DNA from: Paenibacillus timonensis | GTDB taxonomy: Bacteria > Bacillota > Bacilli > Paenibacillales > Paenibacillaceae | Direction: 5' to 3' | Length of the DNA: 64,000 bases | NCBI RefSeq assembly: GCF_022427145.1 | Contig: NZ_JAKSXN010000025.1 | Coordinates: forward strand, 1-64,000 | Shown: positions 1 through 7,747 of the stretch, piece after piece | Position numbering within the stretch: position 1 is the stretch's first letter | Layout of the letters: each line of letters opens with the position of its first letter | The notes under the pieces: model-generated | What the model saw: only the letters and a program-made list of their open reading frames with translations | What the model was told of the DNA's origin: nothing | The model's database searches: none | Made by a program: the position numbers and the translations under genes

Positions 1-35
1 AGCAACTGGCATTCAGTAAATTTTGAACTAATCGT

Positions 36-119
36 TTAATTTACTGTGTATCCCGTCTTATTAATGGCGTCTTTAATCTCATCCAAAGAAACCTTGTTGT
101 CGTCGAACTCAACCGCTTC
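36..119 (-). pseudogene. HMA (copper-chaperone-like) domain, C-terminal remnant
   Basis: Reading the minus strand gives a short stretch with the pattern VEFDDNKVSLDEIKDAI and ending TGYTVN before a TAA stop. This is the last beta-alpha-beta part of a heavy-metal-associated domain as in CopZ or the N-terminus of CopA. The expected upstream MxCxxC metal site is absent and the frame upstream does not continue the family, so only about 28 residues survive. It lies beside other metal-type genes. I infer a decayed copper chaperone. The fold match is good by eye, but the fragment is short. Confidence 0.6.
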
Positions 120-526
120 AGAAATGCAACAGACGGGATTGGAATGGCAAGAAGCTCGGTGAATTTTCGATTATTAAGGCCTTCGTTTCAACAAGGAGTT
201 CAATTCCCCATTTCTTATGTGCTATTCTCAGACCTCCGTCAAAATTGTGATGCCATGTGCAAATTCGGGATCAGATTTAAGAGTGTTAGAAAAAATCGCA
301 AAAACGGTGTAATGTAAGAAAAGAGCCCAATTAATTAATGGGCTCTTCTTTATTATTCTCCGTTACTTGTTTCACGGAATTAATTGTCGAATTCATACTG
401 CACCCTCCTCTTATCTCAAACAATACCCCCCCTCCCCCTATTCTTTTCAATCACATACTCGGGGCGAATATTTAAAATAAACAAGCCATATCATGAAGTA
501 TAATATAGGTATAGGGGGTATAATCG
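120..526. other. intergenic stretch, possible gene debris
   Basis: No convincing intact gene lies here. Plus-strand frames between about 144 and 317 are open, but they resemble no family and have poor ribosome binding sites. One of them, stopping at 310-312, reads protein-like near its end (pattern DLRVLEKIAKTV), so this may be the 3' scrap of a lost gene whose terminator at 321-347 is still present. A run of pyrimidines (C6-T-C5) lies around 427-440. Confidence 0.4.
321..347 (+). terminator. rho-independent terminator
   Basis: The 9-bp inverted repeat AAGAGCCCA / TGGGCTCTT is separated by an AT loop and followed by a T-rich tract (CTTTATTATT). Confidence 0.7.
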
Positions 527-1045
527 TTGAACTTCATCCCATTTATTGCGTTGTTTTTTATTCTATCGGCATGGGTATATTTCTTTATCATGACTTTTCG
601 TGCTCAGTTAAGTAGTATGACAGGCATGATGACAGCGATGGCAGTGGGAATGTCTGTCGGTTTGGGAATGGGTAGCCTCCTGACGGTAATCATATCAGAC
701 AACTTTTTCGGAACTACTTTGCTTAGTATGTTAGTAGGCGGCTTTACTGGAACATTGATCGGATGGCCAAAGGGGCTTATGGCAATATTAGACGGATTAT
801 TATCCGGAGTCATGGGAGGAATGATGGGGGTAATGCTTTTAGTTATGATACCCCCATCTTCAACCCATACCATGTTGTATATTATATCTTTGTTTACGAT
901 CGCAATCCTGTTCCTTGTCTTTATTCTGATACACGGAGAGATCGCCACTGGAGATCTACACAAGAAATCATTCCTTATATCCAACCCCATTTGGATGTTT
1001 TCGACGATTTGTTTATTTCTGGCTGCAGACTTATTTATCATGTAA
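527..1045 (+). CDS. Met/Gly-rich integral membrane protein of unknown function
   Basis: This 172-residue protein starts at TTG (527), with AGGGGG at 512-517 as ribosome binding site. It contains about five hydrophobic segments. The first is at residues 3-23, followed by a Gly/Met-rich pair of helices around 30-110 (patterns MTGMMTAMAVGMSVG and SGVMGGMMGVMLLVM), with two more at about 118-137 and 152-172. There is no signal peptide and no catalytic motif. The density of Met in the membrane and the neighbouring HMA and Cys-rich remnants suggest a link to copper or another soft metal, but that is inference from context. An antisense open frame of 150 codons overlaps it and is regarded as a shadow. 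Confidence 0.7.
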   Translation: MNFIPFIALFFILSAWVYFFIMTFRAQLSSMTGMMTAMAVGMSVGLGMGSLLTVIISDNFFGTTLLSMLVGGFTGTLIGWPKGLMAILDGLLSGVMGGMMGVMLLVMIPPSSTHTMLYIISLFTIAILFLVFILIHGEIATGDLHKKSFLISNPIWMFSTICLFLAADLFIM

Positions 1046-1071
1046 TTATGGATCACATTCCAGACGATTTA

Positions 1072-1110
1072 AAAACCCTAAAACCCGATGGAAACGGGTT
1101 TTAGGGTTTT
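1072..1110. terminator. bidirectional terminator
   Basis: A 16-bp perfect stem, with arms at 1072-1087 and 1095-1110, has A-rich and T-rich flanks on both sides. It serves the plus-strand membrane protein and the converging Cys-rich gene. Confidence 0.85.
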
Positions 1111-1113
1111 TAA

Positions 1114-1320
1114 TTATGCGGCCATTTTACGGCATGCTTCGGCACATCTAAAACATGTTTCCGCACATTGTTGGCAATGCTCAGGTTCATGCTTTTTGCA
1201 TTCGTTTCCGCATGCTTCACAAACTTCCGCACAGACTTTACAGATCTGTTTCGCATAAGAGCTGTTCATGGACATCGCTTGTGCAGTGAAAGCGCAAATA
1301 TCCGTACATTCCCGGTCCAA
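1114..1320 (-). pseudogene. truncated four-helix-bundle copper-binding (DUF326/Csp-like) protein
   Basis: The 68 residues match the second half of the Cys-rich four-helix copper-storage family, with Cys patterns ICKVCAEVC, ACGNEC and HCQQCAETCFRCAEAC. Intact relatives are about 105-115 residues and begin with two further Cys-bearing helices. Here the only candidate start is TTG at 1320, in the middle of the family's conserved LDRxCxDxC segment, and upstream codons do not restore the missing half. The missing part has been replaced by the promoter region of the divergent gene at 1441. The most likely reading is a deletion-truncated gene; residual metal binding by the product cannot be excluded. 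Confidence 0.65.
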
Positions 1321-1440
1321 TCGGAAGTTGATTTTATATTCAGAATTTCAATTGTTATGTACATCACATCGTTTCTACAAAGAAAACACACATTTTTCGG
1401 TTACAATTTATAGAGAACATATTCTGGGGATGACCAACTG

Positions 1441-1848
1441 ATGGAACATCATCTTAAAAAAGGCGATTTAATCTTGATTGGTTGTATTGTTTCACTAGCC
1501 ATATTATTAATGGGAGCCAGATGGCTCACAAACGATAGTGACACGACCACGAACCAGGATGATTATGCAACGATTCGAGTAGATAATGAGGTATCCAAGA
1601 CGGTGAAGCTTACCGATGAACCCCAAATCATCGAAGTGAAAACTGAGATAGGCTATGATATTCTGAAGGTTCATGACAAAGGGATTGAAGTCATCGAATC
1701 TGATTGTCCGCAAAAGATTTGCTTTACCTTCGGATTAATATCTAAGCCCAAAGAAGTAATCATCTGTTTACCATTAAGAATGTTAATTGAAGTCAATGGA
1801 TCAGATCACAGCAATCCCGACAACGAGGTCGATGCTTATGTAAGCTAA
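1441..1848 (+). CDS. NusG domain II-containing membrane-anchored protein
   Basis: This 135-residue protein has an N-terminal anchor (residues 8-26) followed by an extracellular beta domain. The features IEVKTEIGYDILKVHDKGIEVIESDCPQKICFTFG are those of the stand-alone NusG_II family, including the paired Cys in DCPxKIC and the later IICLP. Such proteins are often found near electron-transfer or FMN-related genes, and their role is not settled. The ATG at 1441 follows GGGGA at 1426-1430. It is transcribed away from the truncated Cys-rich gene and ends in its own terminator. Confidence 0.8.
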   Translation: MEHHLKKGDLILIGCIVSLAILLMGARWLTNDSDTTTNQDDYATIRVDNEVSKTVKLTDEPQIIEVKTEIGYDILKVHDKGIEVIESDCPQKICFTFGLISKPKEVIICLPLRMLIEVNGSDHSNPDNEVDAYVS

Positions 1849-1862
1849 GTCGATGCATGACT

Positions 1863-1893
1863 AGATGAGCGCTTCTTATAAGACAGCTCATCT
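1863..1893 (+). terminator. rho-independent terminator
   Basis: The 8-bp arms AGATGAGC and GCTCATCT are followed by TTTATTT. The hairpin overlaps the last codons of the converging histidine kinase gene. Confidence 0.75.
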
Positions 1894-3270
1894 TTTATTT
1901 TGATATTTGGGAAAATGTAATGTGAACCGGGTACCTTGATTGATTTTACTCTCAACATCAATACTGCCGCCGTGTGCTTCTACGATCGCTTTTACGATGG
2001 CCAATCCGATTCCCGCACCGCCTGTTCTACGATTCCGAGATTTATCTCCGCGATAGAAGCGTTCAAATATATGCGGCAACTCATCGGATGCAATGCCCGT
2101 CCCCGTGTCTGAAATGCTTACATTCACATGATCAGCAGTTTCAATTATACGAATATCGATGGACCCTTCGCTGGTGTATTTATAAGCGTTATTCAACAGG
2201 TTCACAAAAACTTGAATCAGCCGTCCAGCGTCACCAGTTATAACAGTAGGTATCTCTTCCTGTATGATTAGATCGATCGGCTTCTCCTTAAACTGAGCCT
2301 TGACTGTTTTCTCGGATTCTCTGATCACATCAACCAGCCTAACCGGTTCTTGTTTAAGCTTAAGCATCGGATTCTCGACGGCCGATAAGCTCTCTAAATC
2401 CTGAACTAGTTTTACTAACCGGACAACTTGCCCATGGCATATTTCTAATTTGTCGGGCGTCGCCTCCCATACTCCATCTTGAAAAGCTTCAATGTGACTT
2501 TGAATCGTTGCAAGCGGAGTACGTAATTCATGGGCGATATCTGCGGTGATATTTTTGCGTAACCGATCTTCTTGCTCCAGTGCATCTGCTAAATGGTTTA
2601 AAGCGCGTCCCACCTCTTCGATCTCCGTTTGGTGATGCCCCGATGCAACACGGGAAGACAAATCCCCTTCCTTCATTTGATTGGCGATTTGTTTAATTCG
2701 CAATAAAGGTCTACTCAGGCTTTTTGACATATAAATGCTGTAGAACGTTACACCGGCAATGGCTAAAATAAATGCCCCCCAGATCAGGGCGTTAAAGTGG
2801 ACTAGGAACTGTCGATTCTGTGTTTCGAAACGATTTGAAAGCCCTTCGATTTCGATCCAACCCTTTTTCACATGGTCTATCGTTATGTCTCGTTTAATCA
2901 CTTTCGTATGATTTTGTAGACTTAAATCAACTTCGGTCCCCATTGAACTTTGCATCATTCTTCCCATGGATTTCGTATCCCATATCAAATGGCCATCAGA
3001 ATCATAAATCCGAATGCTATAGCTCCTAAGCATGGCTTGGTGGGACACTGACATTAAAGAAACGTTGGACCATCCATCTGAACTTTGATCATAGGAACTC
3101 TCCAACTCCATAGCTATCGTATCCGCCTCTGTCTGTTGCTGGTTCTGCGTATACCTTCCGAATGAGAAGGACATGACGACATAAACAATGACCATAATGA
3201 GCAGAAGTGAACCAAGGCTTACGCCTAAATGAGAAATTAACAGTCTTTTACGTAGTCCTCCGCTATTCAT
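1888..3270 (-). CDS. sensor histidine kinase (BaeS-like)
   Basis: A membrane histidine kinase of about 460 residues. TM1 at about 10-32 and TM2 at about 160-182 flank a sensor loop, followed by HAMP, HisKA (DIAHELRTP, phospho-accepting His) and HATPase motifs (N box NLLNNAYKYT, G1 DTGTGIAS, F box FERFYRG, G2 GGAGIGLAI). The frame is open further upstream, but I place the start at ATG 3268-3270. A GAGGGGG ribosome binding site lies just before it, and the start overlaps the stop of the response regulator gene by 8 bp, the usual translational coupling. The signal sensed is unknown. The metal-type neighbours make envelope or metal stress a reasonable guess. Confidence 0.9.
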   Translation of the reverse strand: MNSGGLRKRLLISHLGVSLGSLLLIMVIVYVVMSFSFGRYTQNQQQTEADTIAMELESSYDQSSDGWSNVSLMSVSHQAMLRSYSIRIYDSDGHLIWDTKSMGRMMQSSMGTEVDLSLQNHTKVIKRDITIDHVKKGWIEIEGLSNRFETQNRQFLVHFNALIWGAFILAIAGVTFYSIYMSKSLSRPLLRIKQIANQMKEGDLSSRVASGHHQTEIEEVGRALNHLADALEQEDRLRKNITADIAHELRTPLATIQSHIEAFQDGVWEATPDKLEICHGQVVRLVKLVQDLESLSAVENPMLKLKQEPVRLVDVIRESEKTVKAQFKEKPIDLIIQEEIPTVITGDAGRLIQVFVNLLNNAYKYTSEGSIDIRIIETADHVNVSISDTGTGIASDELPHIFERFYRGDKSRNRRTGGAGIGLAIVKAIVEAHGGSIDVESKINQGTRFTLHFPKYQNKR

Positions 3271-3970
3271 CGGGAACCCCCTCAAATTTATACCCCACCC
3301 CATACACTGTAACAAGGAAGGATGGACTTTTCGGATCTTCACCGATTTTTTGGCGGATATTCTTGATGTGGACATCGATCGTACGTTCCATGCCTTCAAA
3401 ATCATCGCCTTGAATCAGATTAACCAGTTCAAAACGGGTAAATGCTCTTTTAGGGTGTTTGGCTAAGGTTTCAAGCAATTTGAATTCAATGGGAGTAAGC
3501 TGAACGAGTTCACCTTTAACTACTATTTCATGACGTTCGGAATCGATAGACAGACGGTTCCCTCCGAAAGAAATCTTCTTCCCCTGAGTCGTAGCTCTGG
3601 CAGACTTCGATCTTCTTAACAAGCTGATCACCCTGGCTATTAGTTCACGCGGACTGAACGGTTTAACAAGGTAGTCATCTGCCCCGATTAATAGACCGTG
3701 GACAAGGTCGTCTTCATTGCTTTTTGCAGTTAACATTAAAATGGGGACATCCGATTTCTTCCGGATCGTTTTGCAGACATCCTCACCAGAAAGGTCCGGA
3801 AGCATTAAGTCCAAGATAATCAAGTCAGGTTGCAGTTGTTCAAAAAGTCGAAGCGCCCCCTGCCCTGAGTCCGATTCATAAACCAGGTAATCCTGTTTCT
3901 CCAGATAGGCTTTAATGACATGGAGAAGGTTTAGCTCATCATCGACAATTAATATTTTTGTCTGTTCCAT
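3263..3970 (-). CDS. OmpR/PhoB-family response regulator (BaeR-like)
   Basis: The protein has 235 residues. The N-terminal receiver domain shows D10-D11, phospho-acceptor D54 (LIILDLMLPD) and Lys in DDYLVKPFSPRE near residue 103. The C-terminal winged helix ends with VYGVGYKF. A GAAAGGA ribosome binding site precedes the ATG at 3970. It is the partner of the overlapping histidine kinase downstream and follows a small secreted-protein gene separated by a hairpin, so the three probably form one transcription unit with partial termination. Confidence 0.92.
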   Translation of the reverse strand: MEQTKILIVDDELNLLHVIKAYLEKQDYLVYESDSGQGALRLFEQLQPDLIILDLMLPDLSGEDVCKTIRKKSDVPILMLTAKSNEDDLVHGLLIGADDYLVKPFSPRELIARVISLLRRSKSARATTQGKKISFGGNRLSIDSERHEIVVKGELVQLTPIEFKLLETLAKHPKRAFTRFELVNLIQGDDFEGMERTIDVHIKNIRQKIGEDPKSPSFLVTVYGVGYKFEGVPDE

Positions 3971-3995
3971 ACGAATCCTTTCAATAAATAAGGCA

Positions 3996-4020
3996 AGGCC
4001 TCACGCAACTCGCGAGGCCT
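3996..4020 (-). terminator. hairpin between small secreted-protein gene and regulator gene
   Basis: The inverted repeat AGGCCTC / GAGGCCT is followed on the minus strand by TTATTTATT. It could be an attenuating terminator that makes the small upstream gene more abundant than the two-component genes. Confidence 0.6.
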
Positions 4021-4034
4021 GACTGGTTTTAGTA

Positions 4035-4310
4035 TTAAAAGTTCATCATACTGCTGCCCCGTAGCGTGTTGTTCATCATGCCCGTCGAGGTGTTGCCGCC
4101 ATGGCAGCTATTATACATCTCTCGGATTTGTTCTTCAGAAAGGTCAGGATGCATTTGTTTAGCATACGGTAACATTTGCTCAAAAGTACTTGGGTTGTTT
4201 GCTTTACCGCTATCGTCGGTGCCTTTATCGGTAGTAGCCGCATATGCACCTGCTGTTCCAATTCCCATCACCAAAGCCATCGTTGCAATTCCAATCCATA
4301 GTTTTTTCAT
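4035..4310 (-). CDS. small secreted His/Met/Cys-containing protein
   Basis: The 91-residue protein starts with a clear signal peptide (MKKLWIGIATMALVMGIGTAGAYA, cleavage after AYA). The mature part of about 65 residues contains FEQMLPYAKQMHPDLSEEQI, then MYNSCHGG and a Met-rich tail. Similar short secreted proteins occur in Bacillales next to two-component systems, without an assigned function. The single Cys-His pair and the Met residues could bind a metal, which fits the context but is unproven. The ATG at 4310 follows GGAGGAG. It is the first gene ahead of the regulator/kinase pair and is probably under their control. Confidence 0.75.
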   Translation of the reverse strand: MKKLWIGIATMALVMGIGTAGAYAATTDKGTDDSGKANNPSTFEQMLPYAKQMHPDLSEEQIREMYNSCHGGNTSTGMMNNTLRGSSMMNF

Positions 4311-4350
4311 CAGTATCTCCTCCTTATGACTATAATATAAACGTTAAATA

Positions 4351-4379
4351 TGAAGAACTAATTTATACATTGTGAAGAA
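4351..4379 (-). promoter_or_regulatory. direct-repeat operator candidate for the adjacent OmpR-type regulator
   Basis: Reading the minus strand, TTCTTCA occurs twice with a 22-bp period (TGAAGAA at 4351-4357 and 4373-4379 on the plus strand), upstream of the secreted-protein gene. OmpR/PhoB-type regulators bind such repeats on one face of the helix. An AT-rich -10-like element (TATTAT, near 4332) lies between the repeats and the start codon. Confidence 0.45.
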
Positions 4380-4507
4380 GTTATAAAAGCAACAAAAATA
4401 AATCATTTTACATAGGGATTGCCTTTGCCGCTTGTTTGCGTTTAAAGATACATCCCCTGATCCATTTCGCGGACAAAAAATTGATTTAAAGGCGTAAATA
4501 GTAAGAA

Positions 4508-4538
4508 GCGCGGTCACCGAGTTCTTCGGTAACCGCGC
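4508..4538 (-). terminator. terminator of nrdJ
   Basis: A 13-bp near-perfect stem (GCGCGGTTACCGA / TCGGTGACCGCGC on the minus strand) is followed by TTCTTACTATTT. Confidence 0.8.
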
Positions 4539-4565
4539 GCCTAGTTTAATGTTAGTATTAACTTC

Positions 4566-7166
4566 TTACGAGCACTTGCTATATCCACAGTTGCTGCAAG
4601 TTTTGCAGCCCTCGATGTTGATCAGCGAGGCGGAGCCGCAGGACGGGCAGAGGTCACGGGACGTCGCCGGTGCATTGCCGTGGCTGTGGCCGCCATGCGA
4701 GCCGTCCGCAGTGCCAGGATCATGCGTGACTTCGTCATGATGCGCGATCGTTGCAGCCACCGGCGCCGGGTCGTGGTCGCCATATGGGCCGTTTTGCACG
4801 TGCGTCTCCAGCGCTTTGGCGACGGCGTCCGCGATCGATTCGACGCGGTTCGGACCAAATCCGATGGCACCCGTGCCGCCGATGCCCTTGAGATGCTTGA
4901 TCAGCAGCTCGACCTTCTCGCCATGGTCGCCGTAACGCAGGAACAGCGAGCAGACGCGGCCAAGCGCTTCCGCCATCGCAAACACGTCGGAGCCGGCTTT
5001 CCCCACGTTGAGGAAGATTTCACCCGGAATTCCGTTCAAATCATTGATCGTAATATACGCCATCCCAAACGGCGTGTTGATCTTATACGTTGCGCCATGC
5101 AGCACTTGCGGGCGTCTCTTGTATTGTTCGCCGGTTTTCGGGCTGCTTGCTTGAATCGAAGCACTAGCCTGTTGTTCCACTGGAGCCGGTGCTGCCGAAA
5201 CTTCTGGAGCTGCCGCTTCCTCTTTCTTCTCTTCCTTCTTCTCCGTTTGCAGGACTTGCACGTCACGGCTGCCGTCGCGGTAAATCGTTACGCCTTTGCA
5301 GCCGAGGTCAAACGCCAGCTCGTACAGGCGCTTCGTTTCTTCTACCGTAAAGTCGGACGGGCAGTTCGCCGTTTTGGAAATTGAGCTGTCGACCCAACGC
5401 TGAATCGCCGCTTGCACGCGGATATGGTCTTCCGCCGACAAATCCATCGCCGTCACGAAGTAATCCGGCAGCGTTTCGCCCGGATGCGCGTCCATCCACT
5501 CCTGCGCGATCGGCACGAATTGCTCGTCGAAGCCGAGACGGCTTTGACGGTAATACTTGAAGGCGAAATACGGTTCGATCCCGGTCGAGGTGCCGACCAT
5601 CGTCCCTGTGCTGCCGGTCGGCGCTTGGGTGATGATCGTGACGTTGCGGACGCCTTTCGTGCGAACCGCTTCGCCCACTTCCGGATACACTTCCGTCATT
5701 ACTTTCATAAAGCCGCTTTGCAAATATTTGTCCGCTTCGAAGGCCGGGAACGAACCTTTCTCTTCCGCGATGTCCGCGGACGCGAGGTAGGCTTCCTTGG
5801 CGATGAAGCCATATAATTTATCGAGGAATTCCAGCGATTCCGGGCTGCCGTAACGGATGTTCAGCTTGATCATCAGCTCGGCCAGGCCCATCGTCCCGAG
5901 GCCGACGCGGCGCTCTTTCTTCTGGTTCTTCTCGTTTTCTTCAAAATGATAAGGCGTTTTATTGATGACGTTATCCAGGAAACGGACCGAATAACGCGTC
6001 GTTGTCGCGAGATCGTCCCAAGCGACGTCGTGGTTCTCTTCGTCGTAGAACTTGGACAGGTTCATCGCCGACAGGTTGCACACGCCCCAGCCCGGCAAAC
6101 CTTGCTCGCCGCACGGATTCGTACAGATGATCGGGTTAAAATACCAGCTGTTGGACATTTGGTTGTAGTATTCCATGAACACGACGCCCGGCTCGGCGGA
6201 TTTCCAGGCTGATTCGATGATCGTGTGCCAGATCTCGCGCGCTTTGACGGTGCGGTAATGGATGACTTTGCGTCCGTCCGCTTTCCATTTGTCGAGGTCG
6301 CCGTCCCAGACTTCGTTGTAGTCCTCGTAAGTCGTATCCGGGAACACCAGCTCCCAATCGAGGTCTTTCTTCACGGCTTCCATAAAGCCGTTGCTTACGC
6401 ATACCGACAGGTTCGCGTTCGTCACTTGGCCCATCGTTTGCTTGACGGTGATGAAGTCCAGCACGTCCGGATGCCAATCGTTGATCATCAGCATCAGCGC
6501 GCCGCGACGGCTGCCGCCCTGCTCGATCAAACCGGTGGTATAGCTGAACAAGCCGCCCCAGGATACGGCACCGCTCGAGGAGCCGTTTACGCCTTTCACG
6601 ACCGCACGGCGCGGACGCAGGGAGCTCAGGTTGATGCCAACGCCGCCGCCGCGAGCCATAATCTCGGTCATCTCCGACAGGGTTTCCATGATGCCGCCGC
6701 GGCTGTCTTTCGGCGATGGAATCACGTAGCAGTTAAACAAAGTCAGCTCGTCGCTGGCGCCGGCGCCCGCTGCGATCCGTCCGCCCGGTACGAGCTTCCA
6801 ATCGTCCAGAATATAGCGGAACTTCTCTTGCCATTCCTTCTGCAGCTCCGGCGTCTCCTCCACGGAAGCCATCGCTTGGGCCAGGCGGTCCCACATTTCT
6901 TCAGGGGTTTTCTCGATATTGAGGGTCAGCTTCTCGACGTCCGACTCCACCAGTTCGCCCCGGCGAGTCTTGACCGTCACCGTGCGCCCTTTACGTGCAA
7001 CGACTTCGCCGACTTCCTTCGTTGGGAATTTCGGATCGTCCTTCGTCAGAACGAGGACGACATCGCCAACTTTGGCGTGGCTAGGATCCGCGTCTTTCCA
7101 GGCGTACCGGTCCAAGAAGATTTTTTCGCTTAGCCCCTCAAGGCGCTGTTTCTGCTCAGTTTTCAA
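4566..7166 (-). CDS. nrdJ: adenosylcobalamin-dependent (class II) ribonucleoside reductase
   Basis: This 866-residue enzyme makes deoxyribonucleotides without oxygen-dependent radical generation. The first catalytic Cys is C145 in LTLFNCYVIPSP. The active-site loop NPCGEQGLPGWGVCNLS holds C352 and E354. PTGSTGTMVGTSTG is the phosphate-binding loop. A Lys/Glu/Ala-rich linker leads to a TSCPD-type domain and a C-terminal Cys-rich tail (CPSCGSASL, CKTCSNCGYSKCS) that re-reduces the active site. The frame is open to 7313, but TTG at 7166 sits 9 nt after AGGAGG, while GTG at 7175 touches the ribosome binding site, so TTG is preferred. It stands alone with its own terminator and an NrdR-like site upstream. 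Confidence 0.95.
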   Translation of the reverse strand: MKTEQKQRLEGLSEKIFLDRYAWKDADPSHAKVGDVVLVLTKDDPKFPTKEVGEVVARKGRTVTVKTRRGELVESDVEKLTLNIEKTPEEMWDRLAQAMASVEETPELQKEWQEKFRYILDDWKLVPGGRIAAGAGASDELTLFNCYVIPSPKDSRGGIMETLSEMTEIMARGGGVGINLSSLRPRRAVVKGVNGSSSGAVSWGGLFSYTTGLIEQGGSRRGALMLMINDWHPDVLDFITVKQTMGQVTNANLSVCVSNGFMEAVKKDLDWELVFPDTTYEDYNEVWDGDLDKWKADGRKVIHYRTVKAREIWHTIIESAWKSAEPGVVFMEYYNQMSNSWYFNPIICTNPCGEQGLPGWGVCNLSAMNLSKFYDEENHDVAWDDLATTTRYSVRFLDNVINKTPYHFEENEKNQKKERRVGLGTMGLAELMIKLNIRYGSPESLEFLDKLYGFIAKEAYLASADIAEEKGSFPAFEADKYLQSGFMKVMTEVYPEVGEAVRTKGVRNVTIITQAPTGSTGTMVGTSTGIEPYFAFKYYRQSRLGFDEQFVPIAQEWMDAHPGETLPDYFVTAMDLSAEDHIRVQAAIQRWVDSSISKTANCPSDFTVEETKRLYELAFDLGCKGVTIYRDGSRDVQVLQTEKKEEKKEEAAAPEVSAAPAPVEQQASASIQASSPKTGEQYKRRPQVLHGATYKINTPFGMAYITINDLNGIPGEIFLNVGKAGSDVFAMAEALGRVCSLFLRYGDHGEKVELLIKHLKGIGGTGAIGFGPNRVESIADAVAKALETHVQNGPYGDHDPAPVAATIAHHDEVTHDPGTADGSHGGHSHGNAPATSRDLCPSCGSASLINIEGCKTCSNCGYSKCS

Positions 7167-7747
7167 AGAAAACACCCTCCTAAAAGTTTGGTTCAAAGAT
7201 CCATCCCTATATCGGTCATTCGCCCGGATTCCGATAGTCGAAATCAGGCGAAAAAAACGAAAAAAGCGCTGTTTCAAGCCGAAATTCGCCCGCTTGAAAA
7301 CCGCTGCGCACACCCTATAAACGGTATTATCTTATGTAAGAATCACAATATATTGTGTGCGAATACCATTATACTATACAATATCTCGTTGTCACAGCAG
7401 GACAAACTGAAATTTTAGGGTTTTTTCCGAATGCTGCTCGCCCAAACACCCGTTTGCTCCGGTTCTCTCTATTTTTTAGGCCCGAATCTATGAAACCGCC
7501 ATGTAACCACTTCCAATTCAGGCCGGGTTTGGCGTCTGGTTTTTTCCGCCGGGCCTTTTGTCCAATTCTCCCTTTCGGTAAACCGTTTCGCTATTTCGTT
7601 TCAATCTGATTAAAAGGGATAATCCTGCAAAGCGACCAGCAACATAGTTTAAGCTAAAGCTTCCCCTTCCCTCCTCTCAAAAGTTATGAACTCCTCCATT
7701 TTCGTCCATACTACACCTACGATGCACCAAAAGGGAGGTTTTACATC
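7167..7747. other. divergent regulatory region between nrdJ and yqhH
   Basis: No gene is seen in these 580 bases. Contents are the nrdJ leader, an NrdR-like palindrome at 7344-7357, an AT-rich promoter-like zone at 7330-7400 and a GC-mixed stretch without coding signs up to the GGGAGG site (7733-7738) of the helicase gene. I looked for a cobalamin riboswitch and did not recognise a B12 box. Confidence 0.5.
7344..7390 (-). promoter_or_regulatory. NrdR-box-like pair upstream of nrdJ
   Basis: CACAATATATTGTG at 7344-7357 is a perfect palindrome matching the NrdR consensus ACACWATATATWGTGT. A weaker copy, ACAATATCTCGTT, begins 33 bp further at 7378. NrdR boxes normally occur as a pair about three helical turns apart near ribonucleotide reductase promoters. 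Confidence 0.6.

Noticed and set aside
144-317. 57-codon plus-strand frame ahead of a terminator
   Set aside because: Poor ribosome binding site and Arg/Lys-rich composition without family likeness. A different frame in the same stretch looks more protein-like.
3271-3405. N-terminal extension of the histidine kinase into the regulator gene
   Set aside because: The extension is out-of-frame response-regulator sequence, and a strong ribosome binding site precedes the ATG at 3270.
6225-7133. 302-codon plus-strand open frame antisense to nrdJ
   Set aside because: It is a shadow of the GC-rich codon pattern of nrdJ, has no ribosome binding site and its product is Arg/His-rich with no family likeness.
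7167-7747. Cobalamin riboswitch ahead of nrdJ
   Set aside because: No B12 box or characteristic hairpin was recognised, whereas an NrdR-type palindrome is present.
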